A stretch of 35,086 nucleotides of DNA. It comes from CAZKXX01 sp964556705. Lineage in GTDB: Bacteria > Acidobacteriota > Terriglobia > UBA7540. Positions 1 to 9,312 of the stretch are shown piece after piece. The stretch is from contig CAZKXX010000033.1 in NCBI GenBank assembly GCA_964556705.1, positions 1-35,086 of the forward strand, given 5' to 3'. The first letter of the stretch is position 1, and each line of letters opens with the position of its first letter. The notes below the pieces were generated by a model. It was not told the DNA's origin and ran no database searches. It was given only the letters and a program-made list of their open reading frames with translations. The translations under genes and the position numbers were made by a program.

Positions 1-1
1 G

Positions 2-2338
2 GCCACCGAACGGGTCGCCGCGGTCGGCGACCCCACTTGTCCGGGAGGCAGCGGCGGGCAAACGGTGCGGGATCCTTTCGCCGGCAATGTCATCCCCGCG
101 GGAATGTTCAGCCCGGCGTCCGAGTCTTTCCTGCCCCTCTGGCCTGACCCGAACTCGGGCGGTACGAACTTTACGCGCACGGCTGCCGACCGGCTGGATA
201 TCCATCGGTTCAATGTCCGCCTGGACCATAACGTCTCGGAGAAAAACAAGTGGTTCTTCGTTTTCCACTTCGAAAACTCAGACTCTTTCCCCGCTCAGCC
301 GCTTCCCGACGAACGCGCCGCAGGGTTTCCTTCCGGTCTCAGCACGATCGTTCCGGCCCGTACCGGAACACTGGCTTGGAACCACACCTTCGGCCCCACG
401 ATGATCAACGAGTTTCGTTTTGGATTCACGCGTCGCAATCCTGCGCGTGTCCCCGGCGGATACGGGACCGTGGCGCCGGCTGACTTCAATGTGCCGGGCT
501 TCCCGGAGTGCACGCTCCCGGGGTCCAACGGCAAGTGCGGGACGCCCATCATCTCGGTTCTCGGTTTCCACACGATTTCAGGCGGTTCAATGCTCTTCGA
601 GCCGGCGGAGATCTACCAGTTTGCCGACTCCGTCTCGAAGGTGATGGGCCGGCACAACATCAAGTTCGGGACCGACATCCGCCGCTTCCGGATTAACAAC
701 ATTCAGCCGAACAGCGCCAACGGGAGCTTCTCCTTTAATCCCGCGCAGACGGCCCTGCCCGGCGTCGCCGGCACGGGTCACGCGTTCGCCAGCTTCCTGC
801 TGGGCCGCGTCAATAATGGCGGGGCGGACATTCAGGAAGATTTCCTTCGCACGCGCACATCGAGCTACGCCTTCTACGTTCAGGACGACTTCAAGGTGAC
901 GCCCCGCTTCACGGTCAACATCGGAGTTCGTTACCAGATGGACCTGGCCTGGAAGGAAAAGTTCAACCGCGCGGCCAACTTCAATATTGACACGCTGGAG
1001 TGGGAGCTTCTGGGGATCAACGCGCCGAGAACTGCCTTCGACAACGACTTCAACAATTTCGGCCCGCGCTTCGGGTTTGCCTTCAACCCGTTCCCCTCCT
1101 TTGTGGTCCGAGGAGCCTACGGGATGCTCTACCCGGGCAACACCACGCGGGGCCGGGGCGGAGACATGAACCCTTCGCCGCTCCTGCTGGTGCGCACGAG
1201 CTTTACGCCCGCCGACAACGTCATCCTTCACGACCTGCCACCCATCAACACCACGGTGGACGACCCCGACACGGTGCTGGAATCTGCGAAGTCTTTTTCA
1301 GTCTATTCCGATCGCACGCAGCGCCAGCAGTACGTCCAGCAGTGGAACCTGACGCTGGAGAAGCAATTCGCCGGCGACATCCTGGTTTCCGGCTCCTATG
1401 CCGGCAGCAAGGGAACGCGGCTGCTGGGGAATTTCTTCTATAACATTTTCCAGCGGTCGGAGGAGCAAGTCATCGCCACGGGGTGGGGCGGCTTCGGCGA
1501 GGACGGACCGCTGGGTGCGGCGGGCAACGGCGCGATCGGATGGGTCTTCCCCAACTTCGACGGAATCGCCAACTCCAGTTACCATTCCGGGCAGGCGCGT
1601 TTCGAAAAGCGATTTTCGGGAGGACTCTCGTTCCTGGGTTCCTATACGTTCAGCAAACTTATTGACGACGCCTCGTCGGACTGGTCAACGTTCGGAGGCT
1701 TGGACGTGCAGGGCCAGGACTACCTGAACCGAAAAGCAGACAGATCGGTGAGCGCGGGTGATATTCGCCACCGGCTGGTTGTCAGCTACATCTACGAACT
1801 GCCTTTCGGCCCCGGTAAATCGAGGCTGTCGAGCGGCCCGGCCGGCTACCTCATCGGAGGATGGCAACTGAGCGGCATCACCACCATCCAGTCCGGCTTC
1901 CCGTTTGGCGTGGTTGACGGTTGCTTCGGCTTCTGCAATGCCGCCCGCGCCTGGGCGACGCGCCCGGACAAGATCGGCAATCCCCAGGTCCCGGAGGGCC
2001 AGCGAGGGCCGGAGAATTGGGTGGACTTCAGCGCCTACGATTTCTCCAACTCGTTCAACTTTGACACCACCCGTCCTTTCGGCAACGCGCCGCGCTTCGA
2101 CGATCACGTTCGCGGGCCGGGGCTGGCTAACTTTGACTTCGCCCTCCTCAAAAACATTCCCATCTCACCCCTGGGCGAACGAGGAAGGCTGGAATTCCGA
2201 ACCGAGTTCTTCAACCTGTTCAACACCCCACACTTCGGAAATCCGCGCGCCGGAAGTTTCGACGCCCGGTTTGGAACGATCACCTCAACGCGGCTGCCGA
2301 ACCGGCAGATTCAGTTCGGCTTGAAGCTTCACTTCTGA
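2..2338 (+). CDS. TonB-dependent receptor, Oar-like, 5'-truncated by window edge
   Basis: The frame is open from base 2, so the gene begins before the window; the first in-frame GTG (65) is not a convincing start because coding sequence continues upstream of it. The visible ~778 residues cover the end of the plug region and the outer-membrane beta-barrel. The early PFAGNVIP segment is typical of acidobacterial Oar-like receptors, and the chain ends in an aromatic residue (LKLHF), as usual for proteins inserted by the Bam machinery. Repeated aromatic-rich amphipathic strands such as RLEFRTEFFNLFNTPHFGNP near the end also fit. The family imports large substrates (glycans, chelates) using TonB energy, or serves as an adhesive surface protein; the substrate cannot be read from the sequence. 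A strong terminator follows. Confidence 0.93.
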   Translation, partial: ATERVAAVGDPTCPGGSGGQTVRDPFAGNVIPAGMFSPASESFLPLWPDPNSGGTNFTRTAADRLDIHRFNVRLDHNVSEKNKWFFVFHFENSDSFPAQPLPDERAAGFPSGLSTIVPARTGTLAWNHTFGPTMINEFRFGFTRRNPARVPGGYGTVAPADFNVPGFPECTLPGSNGKCGTPIISVLGFHTISGGSMLFEPAEIYQFADSVSKVMGRHNIKFGTDIRRFRINNIQPNSANGSFSFNPAQTALPGVAGTGHAFASFLLGRVNNGGADIQEDFLRTRTSSYAFYVQDDFKVTPRFTVNIGVRYQMDLAWKEKFNRAANFNIDTLEWELLGINAPRTAFDNDFNNFGPRFGFAFNPFPSFVVRGAYGMLYPGNTTRGRGGDMNPSPLLLVRTSFTPADNVILHDLPPINTTVDDPDTVLESAKSFSVYSDRTQRQQYVQQWNLTLEKQFAGDILVSGSYAGSKGTRLLGNFFYNIFQRSEEQVIATGWGGFGEDGPLGAAGNGAIGWVFPNFDGIANSSYHSGQARFEKRFSGGLSFLGSYTFSKLIDDASSDWSTFGGLDVQGQDYLNRKADRSVSAGDIRHRLVVSYIYELPFGPGKSRLSSGPAGYLIGGWQLSGITTIQSGFPFGVVDGCFGFCNAARAWATRPDKIGNPQVPEGQRGPENWVDFSAYDFSNSFNFDTTRPFGNAPRFDDHVRGPGLANFDFALLKNIPISPLGERGRLEFRTEFFNLFNTPHFGNPRAGSFDARFGTITSTRLPNRQIQFGLKLHF

Positions 2339-2364
2339 CAACTCTCACCTGGCGCTTAACGCAT

Positions 2365-2399
2365 GGGGCGCTGCCACCTCCCTCAGCGCCCCACTTTTT
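2365..2399 (+). terminator. Rho-independent terminator after the first TonB receptor
   Basis: A perfect 9-bp stem, GGGGCGCTG (2365-2373) with CAGCGCCCC (2384-2392), has a 10-nt loop and is followed by ACTTTTT. It lies 27 nt after the stop codon of the receptor and separates it from the next gene. Confidence 0.85.
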
Positions 2400-2580
2400 C
2401 TCGCCGGGACCAGAAATTCGTCCGTAAGTGCCAGGAGAGTGCCCAAGGGCCGGTTCCCGCCATACAATGACTTCGCCCTTCGGAACCCGACCGATCGGAA
2501 GTTACGCGCGCCCCGCCAGACGTCCCAGTGGGGCGGGAACTGGGGAAGCGAAGCCATCCCTTGGATGGAGGAACAATGCC

Positions 2581-3094
2581 ATGTGCCCGGTGAGGTTCAC
2601 CTCTCGAATCTTCAAGTTTGTTTCCCTCTTCGTTTTGAGTCCCTGGATATTTTCATCTCCTTGCGCCAGTGCGTCCGCGAAGGACTACGACGTCGTGATT
2701 TACGGGGCGACGGCCGGCGGGACGATGGCCGCCATTGCGGCGGCGGGCGAGGGAGTCCGGGTCGCGCTCCTCGAGCCCGGCCGCCACGTGGGAGGGAGGG
2801 TGAATGGAAGGCTACATCACGGCACCCGTCGAGCCTTATGAGATTCCCTATCGTGCGCTGCTCCCCAAACATGAGGAGGCGGCGAACCTGCTCGTCACTT
2901 CGTGTGTGTCGGCGAGTCACATGGCTTATTCGTCCCTCCGGATGGAGCCCCAGTACATGATCATGGGCCACAGCGCGGGAGTCGCGGCGGCGATGGCCGC
3001 GAAAGAAGGGTTGGCCGTACATGACGTGAACCTCGCGCTGCTTCAGGATCGTTTAAAAGAGCAGAAACAGATCCTCTTCCTGGACGCCGAGTGA
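2581..3094 (+). pseudogene. FAD-dependent oxidoreductase (FAD_oxidored type), internally deleted remnant
   Basis: The 5' part starts at ATG 2581 behind a GGAGG at 2567-2571. It encodes a signal peptide (hydrophobic stretch ending near CASASA) and an N-terminal Rossmann dinucleotide-binding motif, DVVIYGATAGGTMAAIAAA, then LLEPGRHVGGR. This frame ends at a TGA at 2839-2841. The next frame, from about 2804, encodes the C-terminal part of the same family: EGYITAPVEPYEIPYRALLP, SVSASHMAYSS-like and MGHSAGVAAAMAA segments. Members are usually about 550-600 residues, so some 400 residues are missing and the two ends are joined out of frame near 2795-2807. The product cannot be a working enzyme. It sits 40 nt before the glycoside hydrolase gene and was probably co-transcribed with it. 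An assembly collapse is the alternative explanation. Confidence 0.8.
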
Positions 3095-3134
3095 CTCGCG
3101 GAACACCTTCGAACCGCTGGAAGTGGAGGCCCCG

Positions 3135-4796
3135 ATGTTTTCATCCCCTTTGGTCCGGCTCTCGACGATCGTTGCGGCCGTTGTTCTGGCGGGAATGGCC
3201 GGGCTGACGCCCTCGCGGGCGCAGCCTTCACCGTCTTCGGCGGTCGTGCCGCGCAGCTCGAATCTCATGCCGCACTTCGAGACGGTCCGTGGCCGCCCAG
3301 TCTTCTTCGTGGATGGCTGGCCCCACACCATTCTGACGGTTGAAATCCCCTGGATTGATCTCGTCTATGGCCGATACGACGAAACGCTGAATTCCTACGA
3401 CGACCTCTACCCCGCCGCGAAGGCGATGGGGCTGAACGCGCTGAAGGTCCCCATCAAATGGTCCATGGTCGAACCACGAAAGGGCGAGTACGACTTCTCC
3501 TATCCTGAACACGTGAAGCGGATGGCGGAGCGAAACGGCTTGAAGCTCGTCCTCGGATGGTTCGGCCATTACGCGAGCGGCGACGGAAACATCTACCGCA
3601 ACCTGACCGGCGAAATCTTCGCGCCGATGGATGTGATCGAGGACGCTGAAACGTACCCCCGCGCCGTGGACGCCGACGGCGTTGTCCATCACAACTCGGC
3701 CTCCTACGATGACCCCGCCATCATCCGACGCGAGGTCGCGGCTTTCCGGGCCTTCCTGGAGCATCTCAGGAAAATTGACGCGGAGACCAGAACGGTTTTG
3801 ATGGTCCAGGTGGAGAACGAAATCGCGGTCTTCGGGGCGGACCGGCAGAACCGCAAAATGTGGCGCGACCACTCGCCCGCCTCGAACCGGCGCTTCCGCG
3901 AAAAGGGCTTTACGGACGATCTGAAATACTCGGCCTGGAACCTGAGCGCCAACTGGATTCGTCCGCTCACCGACGCGGGCGCCGCGGCCTACCCCTTACC
4001 CTTTTTTCTTAATTTCGTTGGCGGGAAACTCGCGGACTGGATGGTCGGCGGCGCGCCCGGCGAGGACGTGGCGACCTACCTGGAGAACTGCCCTCAGCTG
4101 ACTTTCGTCGGCCTGAATCTCTACCTTCCGGGCGAGAGTTCTGTGAACGACCTCCGCCAGGCGCTCGACGCGTATCGGGTGGGACGCAACCTGCCCTCGA
4201 TCACCGAAACGAACAGCGGACCCGATCCCCTGGCGCCGCGCCTGGCCTACCTCTCGGTGGGCGAATTCGGCTCGCCCATTTTTGCGCCCTGGGCGTTGAA
4301 TATTTCCTATCCGACCCCTTACAAGCCCTACGTGCTCCCGGACGGCACGCTCGCTCACGGCGCCTTCGCGCTGCGCGATGCCTACACGTCACTCGCCATG
4401 GCGCTCCCGCAGGTTTCCACCTACGCGGCGACGGACAAGCTCAAAGTCTTCATGGCGCGCTTCCCGGGCGAGCGATTTTCACAGACGCAGGACGTGGCGG
4501 GCGCCAAGGTCACCGTTTCAGGTGAAGACAACGGGCAGGGGATCATCATCCGGCCCGCGGCGAATGAGTTCATTCTCATCGGCTACCGCTGCCACGTCTC
4601 CATCTGGGATCAGGAAAGATTCGTCTGGCCGGCGCTGAAGAAGGTCCGCGTCGAGCGCGGACGCTTTGTCGGCGACGTGTGGGAGAAAGAGGGAGACCTG
4701 GGGTTTTACGGCTTCAACCAAAGCGCGCGGACGCTGGGCGTCCAGCTGGCCACGCCCCAGGTGGTGCGCATCTGGTGGGAGGATACGCCGAGGTAG
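3135..4796 (+). CDS. Secreted glycoside hydrolase, GH35/GH42-like (DUF5597-type beta-galactosidase family)
   Basis: This is a 553-residue exported enzyme. ATG 3135 is preferred over GTG 3123 because GGAGG (3125-3129) lies 5 nt before it. A hydrophobic signal peptide ends near SRAQ. The body looks like a clan-A (beta/alpha)8 barrel: an early LKVPIKWSMVEPRKGEYDF strand resembles GH35/GH42 enzymes; VQVENEI near residue 229 supplies the usual N-E acid/base pair; SITETNSG near residue 358 holds the likely nucleophile Glu. The last ~130 residues (LIGYRCHVSIWD onwards) form a beta-rich C-terminal domain as in DUF5597-containing beta-galactosidases. The expected reaction is exo-hydrolysis of a beta-galactoside or a related plant/microbial glycan in the periplasm or outside the cell. 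The substrate is inferred, not shown. Confidence 0.85.
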   Translation: MFSSPLVRLSTIVAAVVLAGMAGLTPSRAQPSPSSAVVPRSSNLMPHFETVRGRPVFFVDGWPHTILTVEIPWIDLVYGRYDETLNSYDDLYPAAKAMGLNALKVPIKWSMVEPRKGEYDFSYPEHVKRMAERNGLKLVLGWFGHYASGDGNIYRNLTGEIFAPMDVIEDAETYPRAVDADGVVHHNSASYDDPAIIRREVAAFRAFLEHLRKIDAETRTVLMVQVENEIAVFGADRQNRKMWRDHSPASNRRFREKGFTDDLKYSAWNLSANWIRPLTDAGAAAYPLPFFLNFVGGKLADWMVGGAPGEDVATYLENCPQLTFVGLNLYLPGESSVNDLRQALDAYRVGRNLPSITETNSGPDPLAPRLAYLSVGEFGSPIFAPWALNISYPTPYKPYVLPDGTLAHGAFALRDAYTSLAMALPQVSTYAATDKLKVFMARFPGERFSQTQDVAGAKVTVSGEDNGQGIIIRPAANEFILIGYRCHVSIWDQERFVWPALKKVRVERGRFVGDVWEKEGDLGFYGFNQSARTLGVQLATPQVVRIWWEDTPR

Positions 4797-4824
4797 CCGC
4801 GTGTGGAGGGCGGCCTCCCGCAAG

Positions 4825-7800
4825 CTACTGCGATCGACGGCGGAGTTTCTCCAATAACTTCTTCGCCTCCCGATGGGCAGGTTTGCGCGCGAGCAGCCTT
4901 TCGAGCACCGCCGCGGCCTCATCGTGGCGCCCGGCGTTCAGGTGGAGACGGACCAGGGTCAAATACGGCGGCTCGAAGTCGGGATGGGTTTCAAGCGCCT
5001 GACTCAGCAACCGCAGGGCTTCCTCTTCTCGTCCGGTTTGCGCGTAGACGAGCGCGAGGTTATTGGCTGCCTCCGCGTAATCGGGACGTTCCGCCAGGGC
5101 GCGTTCGAAGTGCGTCCGGGCGCGGTCGTAGTCACCCTGCTGGCCGAACAGCATCCCCAGGTTGTTGTGGGTCTCCGGGTGCCGGGGATCGAGCGCCAGC
5201 GCGCGCTTGAAATGCGACTCAGACTCTTCCGGCCGCCCGAGCCGAAGATAGAGATATCCCAGATTGTTGAGCGCGTCTGGGAAGTCGGGCTGCGCTTGCA
5301 GGGCCCTTCGGAAATTTTGCAGGGCCCTCTCGATCTGTCCGCTCTGCGCCGCCAGCGCCCCGAGGTTGTTGTGTGCCTCCGCGTAATCCGGATCGATCTC
5401 GACGGCCCGTTCAAGCGATGCGCGTCCCCTGGCCGCGTCGCCGGATCTCAGATAAAGCGTCCCGAGGTTGTAGTGGGCCTTCGCGAAGTTGGGGGAGATG
5501 CGCACGGTTTCCTCAAAGGCGGCGATGGCCGGGACGTCGTAGCCCTTTTCCGAAAAGTAGATTCCGAACTGAAAGTAGTTCCGGCCCGGGGGCGCGGCGA
5601 GGAATTTTCCGGGAAATGGCAGGGCGCGGCGCAAGCGAATCTCCGGTGAGGCGTCCAGATGTTTCAAGTCGGCAACAACGCTCTCCGCAGCGGAGACCTC
5701 CCGATAGACCTTTGCAATCTCTCCTCGCGAGTCGATGAGGAAAGTCGCGGGAAGCCTCATGCCGAGGTTCCGGTCGAAAAGATACTTGCTGAGCAGGTTG
5801 TAGATGCCCAGCGTCGCTTCGTCCGCCACGACGATTGGGAAATCGAATTGCCCTTCAGCCTCAAGGGTGCCCGGACCGCCACGGCCGGCAGAATCCGTCA
5901 CGCGCACAGCGACGAAAGCCGCGCCAGCGGCTTTGATGTCACGGGCTGCCTCCGCGAGGCCGTCGAGGGCTGAACGGGACTGGGCGCAAGTTGACGACCA
6001 GAAGAACAGGACGAGTGGCCGGCCGCGGTATTCCGCCAGCCGGTGTGTCCGCCCGGCGGAATCAGCGAGAGTGAAATCGGGCGCAGGGAACGTTTGATAA
6101 AGCCAGGTCCCCAAGGTGGGCGCGGCTTCGGAGCGGCCCGGAGGGCCGGCCGGGGCGGCGGGAACTTCGACCGGACTGAAAGGCCTGGCCGCGAACTCGC
6201 GCCTGCCCTCGCGAATCTCGACCCGGTGATTGACGGGCACGCCGGAGAACTCCTGGCGCTCGCCGCCCGGCCATTCAACCTCGACACGCAGGATTCTGGC
6301 TGCGTCCCCGAGGCCGAAAACCAGTTCTTTGGTGTGTTGCGAGAGAAACCCGGAACCGGCGAGGAGCGCGCGGGTCTGGCTCAGACCCTCCGTCTGCACC
6401 GTCACGCGCGCTCCGATCGCGTCGCGATTGCTTTGGTTTCCCGTCAGCCGAACGACCACGGCGTTCCGCCCTTCCGTGGCGTCGTTGCGGAAAACGCGGA
6501 CCTGCGGCCCTGTGCGACTTTTCAAGATGAGATCGAGGTCACCGTCGCGGTCGAGGTCGAGCAGCGCGAAGGCTCGACCGTCCTGGAGGATGTCGAGTCC
6601 CACCGCCCCCGAAAGGTTCTGGAATTTCCCGTGCCCGTCGTTGCGGAAGAACACGTTCCGCTCCCGGCCGTTCCAGGTGCCCTCCTCACGGATCATCCGA
6701 TTGATGGCGCGCCAACCGTCCTCGAAGGCAGTGCGCGGCGCGTCGGTGAGCGGAGACTTCGCGACAACCTGCCGCCAGAAGAACCCCTCCAAATCTTGAG
6801 GGTCGGAATTCGTGATCATGCCGTTGGCAACGTAAAGGTCTTGCCAGCCGTCGTGGTCGAAGTCGAATGCGTCGGCGCTCCAAGCCCAGCGTCCGAGCTC
6901 GACCTCCGCCTCCCGCGTCGTATCCTCGAAAGTTCCATCCCCGCGGTTGCGGAACAAGGCATTTCCTCGCGCGTGGCGGCGATAGAGCTCGAGAATTTCT
7001 TCGGGCGCGCCGGAATGGAATTCTCCTTGGCCCGTGAGGCGCAGCCCGGCCGGGGTCCACATGTTGCCGACGTAGAGATCCTCCCAGCCGTCGTTGTCGT
7101 AATCGAGCCACGCCACGCTCATGCCGGCGGCCACGTCCTCCACACCGGCCTCAGCCGCGACGTCGCGAAAGCTGACGCGGCCGTCTGCGGCACGCCCGCC
7201 GCTGCGGTAAAGGTTATTGCGGCCGAAATCGTTCGCCACGTAGAGGTCCGGCCAGCCGTCGCGATCGTAGTCCGCCCACGCGCACGCAAAGCTGAAGCGA
7301 CGGTTGTTTTCCCCCAGGCCGGTGGGCTCCGTCACCTCCTCGAACGTCCCGTCGCCCTTGTTGCGGAAGAGAAAGTTGGGAGGGCCGTTGTTCGCATCGT
7401 GGTAGGGCGTCGCCACGCGGTAGGCGCCCTCGCCCAGGAAGTAGTTGTAAGAACAGAGGTACAGGTCAACGAATCCGTCTCGGTCGTAATCGGCCACGCA
7501 GGCGGCGGTGAACGCGCCGCGCGGCGCCTCGGTGAAACGGAAGGCGTCCGGCGCATGGCGGAATTTTCCCCGGCCGTCGTTCAGAAACAACAGAGGAGTT
7601 TTCCAGGTGACGACGATGAGGTCCTGGTCGCCGTCATGATCCACGTCCACGAACAGTGCCATCGACGAGGAGTCGAGAACGCCTACGCCTGCCGCGTCTG
7701 TCACATCTTCGAACGTGCCGTCGCCGCGGTTGCGGAAAAGCCGGTTGGGGAGGCCGGAGGGCTGGCAGACGTAAAAGTCGTCGAATCCGTCGCCGTCAAC

Positions 7801-8634
7801 GTCTCCGACCGTGAGGCCGTTGTTGCCGAACACATCGATGCCCAGCGCGCCGTCCAACGCGTCACGCCATTCGTCCACGCCGGGAAGAAACTGGCGTTTG
7901 AAAGAGTCGGTGGCGGCCAGACTGTGACCGGTGACTTCCACAAACGCCGGCCGCACGGCGCGGCTGCGTGTCTCCTCGAGCGGGTGCCAGGCCACCACGC
8001 GCCAGGTGCCGTCCCCGGTCTTCTTCCAGTCCATCGCCCAACGGCCGGTCCGTTGGATCCGCCAGGCTTTGTCCGTCGTGCCCACGAGGTCGTAGCGGAC
8101 AGTCGTGGCCGCCGCTTCGTCTGCCGCCTCGATCGCGACGACACGAAACTCCGCGGTCAGAATTTCGTCGAACGAAGCGAGGTCTGCCGCCCACTCAGCC
8201 GCGAACCCTGCGCGATCGAGCGCCGGTGTCCCGGAGAAGCGCGCGCGGAAGACTTCGACAGGGCCGGCTGAGCTCGCTGTCTCCTCCCGGAGCGGCCGAA
8301 GACTTTCGCCCCGGAACTCCGACAGGAGGAAGCTCTCGATGTCGCGTCCCCGCAGCGGAGATGTGCTCAGCAGGGCGCCGAGTTCAGCCAGACGAGCCTC
8401 GATCTCCCCGGCCGTAACTTCGGAGGCGAAGATGTCCTGCTCAGGGTCAACTTTTCGCATCAGGTCTTCGACGGGGGACGAGTCGCGGTAAGCCGGCGAG
8501 ACAAGACAGCCGTCGGAAGCACGGCCGTCACCGGGCAAGCAGGCTGAAGTTGCTCGAACTGGGGGAACCAGCAGGGCTGCGCCGCACGCGAGTGCAATCA
8601 CAGCGTTCGAACCCGCGCTTGGCCGGCTTCCCAT
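4825..8634 (-). CDS. Exported FG-GAP/ASPIC-UnbV protein fused to thioredoxin-like and TPR domains
   Basis: ATG 8634 gives a 1,269-residue protein starting MGSRPSAGSN with an export signal; the frame is open to 8724, but the extra 30 residues would precede the signal peptide. Domains in order: a helical N-domain (~60-240); FG-GAP/VCBS beta-propeller repeats (~270-720) with repeated D-x-D-x-D-G calcium-type loops (DVDGDGFDD, DYDRDGFVD, DFDHDGWQD, DLDRDGDLD); an ASPIC/UnbV domain (~738-810: IGARVTVQ, VEVEWPGG); a thioredoxin/AhpC-like domain (~848-990: APDFTLADSAGR, FFWSSTCAQSRS, PATFLIDSRGEIAKVYRE); and about seven TPRs (~1040-1265). The thioredoxin-like active site keeps one Cys (about residue 883); the second position of the CxxC is Ser. 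The role is unknown: a surface or periplasmic binding protein with possible thiol chemistry. It is convergent with the glycoside hydrolase gene. Confidence 0.9.
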   Translation of the reverse strand: MGSRPSAGSNAVIALACGAALLVPPVRATSACLPGDGRASDGCLVSPAYRDSSPVEDLMRKVDPEQDIFASEVTAGEIEARLAELGALLSTSPLRGRDIESFLLSEFRGESLRPLREETASSAGPVEVFRARFSGTPALDRAGFAAEWAADLASFDEILTAEFRVVAIEAADEAAATTVRYDLVGTTDKAWRIQRTGRWAMDWKKTGDGTWRVVAWHPLEETRSRAVRPAFVEVTGHSLAATDSFKRQFLPGVDEWRDALDGALGIDVFGNNGLTVGDVDGDGFDDFYVCQPSGLPNRLFRNRGDGTFEDVTDAAGVGVLDSSSMALFVDVDHDGDQDLIVVTWKTPLLFLNDGRGKFRHAPDAFRFTEAPRGAFTAACVADYDRDGFVDLYLCSYNYFLGEGAYRVATPYHDANNGPPNFLFRNKGDGTFEEVTEPTGLGENNRRFSFACAWADYDRDGWPDLYVANDFGRNNLYRSGGRAADGRVSFRDVAAEAGVEDVAAGMSVAWLDYDNDGWEDLYVGNMWTPAGLRLTGQGEFHSGAPEEILELYRRHARGNALFRNRGDGTFEDTTREAEVELGRWAWSADAFDFDHDGWQDLYVANGMITNSDPQDLEGFFWRQVVAKSPLTDAPRTAFEDGWRAINRMIREEGTWNGRERNVFFRNDGHGKFQNLSGAVGLDILQDGRAFALLDLDRDGDLDLILKSRTGPQVRVFRNDATEGRNAVVVRLTGNQSNRDAIGARVTVQTEGLSQTRALLAGSGFLSQHTKELVFGLGDAARILRVEVEWPGGERQEFSGVPVNHRVEIREGRREFAARPFSPVEVPAAPAGPPGRSEAAPTLGTWLYQTFPAPDFTLADSAGRTHRLAEYRGRPLVLFFWSSTCAQSRSALDGLAEAARDIKAAGAAFVAVRVTDSAGRGGPGTLEAEGQFDFPIVVADEATLGIYNLLSKYLFDRNLGMRLPATFLIDSRGEIAKVYREVSAAESVVADLKHLDASPEIRLRRALPFPGKFLAAPPGRNYFQFGIYFSEKGYDVPAIAAFEETVRISPNFAKAHYNLGTLYLRSGDAARGRASLERAVEIDPDYAEAHNNLGALAAQSGQIERALQNFRRALQAQPDFPDALNNLGYLYLRLGRPEESESHFKRALALDPRHPETHNNLGMLFGQQGDYDRARTHFERALAERPDYAEAANNLALVYAQTGREEEALRLLSQALETHPDFEPPYLTLVRLHLNAGRHDEAAAVLERLLARKPAHREAKKLLEKLRRRSQ

Positions 8635-8793
8635 CTTTCTGCTTTTGTGATTTCCCCCCGCGCTCGAATCCGGAACGGAGATGTCAACATAGCATGCGCG
8701 GCAGGCCGGTTCAACGGCGCGCATCGGTGGTTTTCCGTCGGTGCGCCCCGTTCGCCCCCTGGAGGCGTGCCAAAAAGGAGTCGGTTTGGGCGC

Positions 8794-9279
8794 CTACGGC
8801 CTGTCGTCGAAGGGCGCGGCGGCGACAGGAGGGATTTCGCTTTGACCGGAAGGCGAGGTCTCGGTCTCGAAGGAGAGTGCCACTGCGGCTGACAGCGCGA
8901 GCAGGATCCCCGCAATCTCCCGAAGCCCTACGCGCTCGCCGAGAAACGCCACGGCGGCAGCGACGGTAACGACGGGATAGAGCGCGACGAGCGGCGTGAC
9001 GATCGAGGCTTTGCCGCCGCTGCGGTAGGCGGCAAAGCTCGTGAGCGAGCCGAGACCATTGAGAACGCCGCCCAGAATCGCCAGCGCCCAGCCGGCCGCC
9101 GGAATGCGCCAGTCGAGGCTTTGCGTCAGGACAACCACGAGGCCGATGGGCATGAACGCGGCGGCAAAACAGGTGTAGGAAAACTCCGCCGAGACTTCGT
9201 TGGTGGAGAGTTTTTGAGTCAGGCCCGTCAGGCCCCAGAAGCTCAGGGCGAGCAGGGCGAAGACCATCCAGAGCGGCAT
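8794..9279 (-). CDS. Half-size EamA/DMT transporter (second of a pair)
   Basis: This is a 161-residue, very hydrophobic protein with about five predicted membrane helices and a single EamA repeat. Family-like features are SFWGLTGLTQKLS in the first helix, the Gly-rich LGGVLNGLGSLTSFAAYRSG segment, and TPLVALYPVVTVAAAVAFLGER. Ordinary EamA (DMT) transporters are about 300 residues and contain two such repeats, so this one should work as a dimer. The neighbour at 9313-9780 is its likely partner, 33 nt upstream in the same operon. A polar tail of ~20 residues follows the last helix. The substrate is probably a sugar, sugar acid or related metabolite of the operon; that is inference from context. 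Confidence 0.85.
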   Translation of the reverse strand: MPLWMVFALLALSFWGLTGLTQKLSTNEVSAEFSYTCFAAAFMPIGLVVVLTQSLDWRIPAAGWALAILGGVLNGLGSLTSFAAYRSGGKASIVTPLVALYPVVTVAAAVAFLGERVGLREIAGILLALSAAVALSFETETSPSGQSEIPPVAAAPFDDRP

Positions 9280-9312
9280 GCGAAAACCTCGATGCGTTCC
9301 TCTCCGCGGCGC

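Noticed and set aside
4805..4818. Short hairpin GGAGG-GCGG-CCTCC between convergent genes
   Set aside because: The stem is only 5 bp and no T-run follows, so a terminator call is not supported.
7827..7834. Other ATCGAT occurrences (also near 10844, 15855, 23540, 28746, 32458)
   Set aside because: They lack the flanking T and TR bases of TATCGATTR and mostly lie inside coding sequence; treated as chance.
6043..8271. 742-codon plus-strand open frame
   Set aside because: It lies wholly antisense to the FG-GAP/ASPIC gene; the translation has no domain features and arises from GC-rich codon bias of the real gene.
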